NCBI GenBank assembly: GCA_011041825.1
Contig: DRAO01000168.1
Location: 1-5,175, forward strand
DNA length: 5,175 nucleotides
From: Chloroflexota bacterium
Lineage (GTDB): Bacteria > Chloroflexota > Anaerolineae > SpSt-600
Reading direction: 5' to 3'
The notes under the pieces: model-generated
Databases searched by the model: none
What the model saw: only the letters and a program-made list of their open reading frames with translations
What the model was told of the DNA's origin: nothing
Made by a program: the position numbers and the translations under genes
Part shown: piece by piece, positions 5,031 through 5,175 of the stretch
Position numbering within the stretch: the first letter of the stretch is position 1
Layout of the letters: each line of letters opens with the position of its first letter

Positions 5031-5175
5031 ATGAGAAGGAAAATCATTTATCTCTGTACAGCTTTGCTGTTGGTGGGAGGTGTTGCTTCAGGTTTGATGG
5101 GGTGTGCCCCTGCGGCCACACCTACTCCCACGCCGAAAGCACCGGCTCCCACCCCCACGCCGAAAGCACCAGCTC
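5031..5175 (+). CDS. Lipoprotein with Pro/Thr-rich linker, probably ABC substrate-binding protein (partial, cut at the right edge)
   Basis: The ATG at 5031 follows the strong Shine-Dalgarno GGAGGTG (5018-5024) with a 6-base spacer. The first 48 residues are a classical lipoprotein signal: basic MRRK, a hydrophobic core (IIYLCTALLLVGGVASG) and the lipobox LMGC, with Cys25 as the lipidated residue. Two copies of the nine-residue unit PTPTPKAPA (31-39, 40-48) follow. Such low-complexity linkers after the lipid-anchored Cys are common in Chloroflexota extracellular lipoproteins, very often solute-binding proteins of ABC importers. Together with the upstream DeoR regulator and sugar enzymes this suggests a carbohydrate-binding protein, but the ligand-binding domain is outside the window, so the function is inferred from context. 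Other anchored exoproteins remain possible. Confidence 0.75.
   Translation, partial: MRRKIIYLCTALLLVGGVASGLMGCAPAATPTPTPKAPAPTPTPKAPA
5121..5174 (+). repeat. 27-bp tandem repeat in the lipoprotein linker
   Basis: Two adjacent 27-bp units, 5121-5147 and 5148-5174, encode PTPTPKAPA twice. They differ at three positions, all third codon positions, so the protein repeat is exact. The array runs into the window edge and may continue. Selection appears to keep the peptide; unit number could vary between strains by slippage. Confidence 0.85.

Noticed and set aside
1..5175. CRISPR arrays, tRNA or rRNA genes, riboswitches
   Set aside because: No regularly spaced direct repeats of CRISPR size, no tRNA cloverleaf with a T-loop sequence, and no known riboswitch core were seen on either strand.

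Overview
The window looks like chromosomal DNA of a Chloroflexota-like (Anaerolineae-type) bacterium. This is an inference from the style of the partial lipoprotein (signal peptide, then a Pro/Thr-rich PTPTPKAPA linker), the transposase fragments and the Liv-type permeases. No taxonomic marker is present. Every gene that can still be read through is on the + strand; the only minus-strand coding piece is a transposase remnant.

Bases 1-1498 hold a damaged branched-chain amino acid (Liv/HAAT-type) ABC permease pair. The first reading frame begins with a helix-turn-helix segment that resembles a transposase N-terminus. It runs in frame into the C-terminal half of a LivH-like permease. That permease has also lost its last membrane region, although it keeps a family-typical tail (LFGRKE). 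The following livM gene is complete except for one frameshift near base 1015. With three separate lesions the pair is probably decaying, although sequencing or assembly error could explain the frameshift.

Bases 1499-2013 contain no intact gene. They hold two weak hairpins, a minus-strand N-terminal fragment of an IS4-like transposase whose Shine-Dalgarno lies in one arm of a 10-bp inverted repeat, and then a near-consensus sigma70 promoter (TTGACA-17-TAATAT). The promoter's leader is rich in short phased repeats.

Bases 2014-5175 form a co-directional locus that looks like an uncharacterised carbohydrate module. It has a PhnP-like metallo-beta-lactamase-fold hydrolase with an unusual HxDxDH metal motif, a TIM-barrel sugar phosphate isomerase/epimerase with all expected metal ligands, and a DeoR-family sugar-phosphate-responsive repressor. 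It ends with the start of a lipoprotein, cut by the window edge, that is probably the substrate-binding protein of an ABC transporter. A plausible reading is uptake of a sugar or sugar derivative (lipoprotein plus unseen permeases), conversion by the hydrolase and isomerase, and control by the DeoR protein. The substrate cannot be read from the sequence. A related AAGTT/AACTT palindrome lies in front of both enzyme genes and is a candidate operator.
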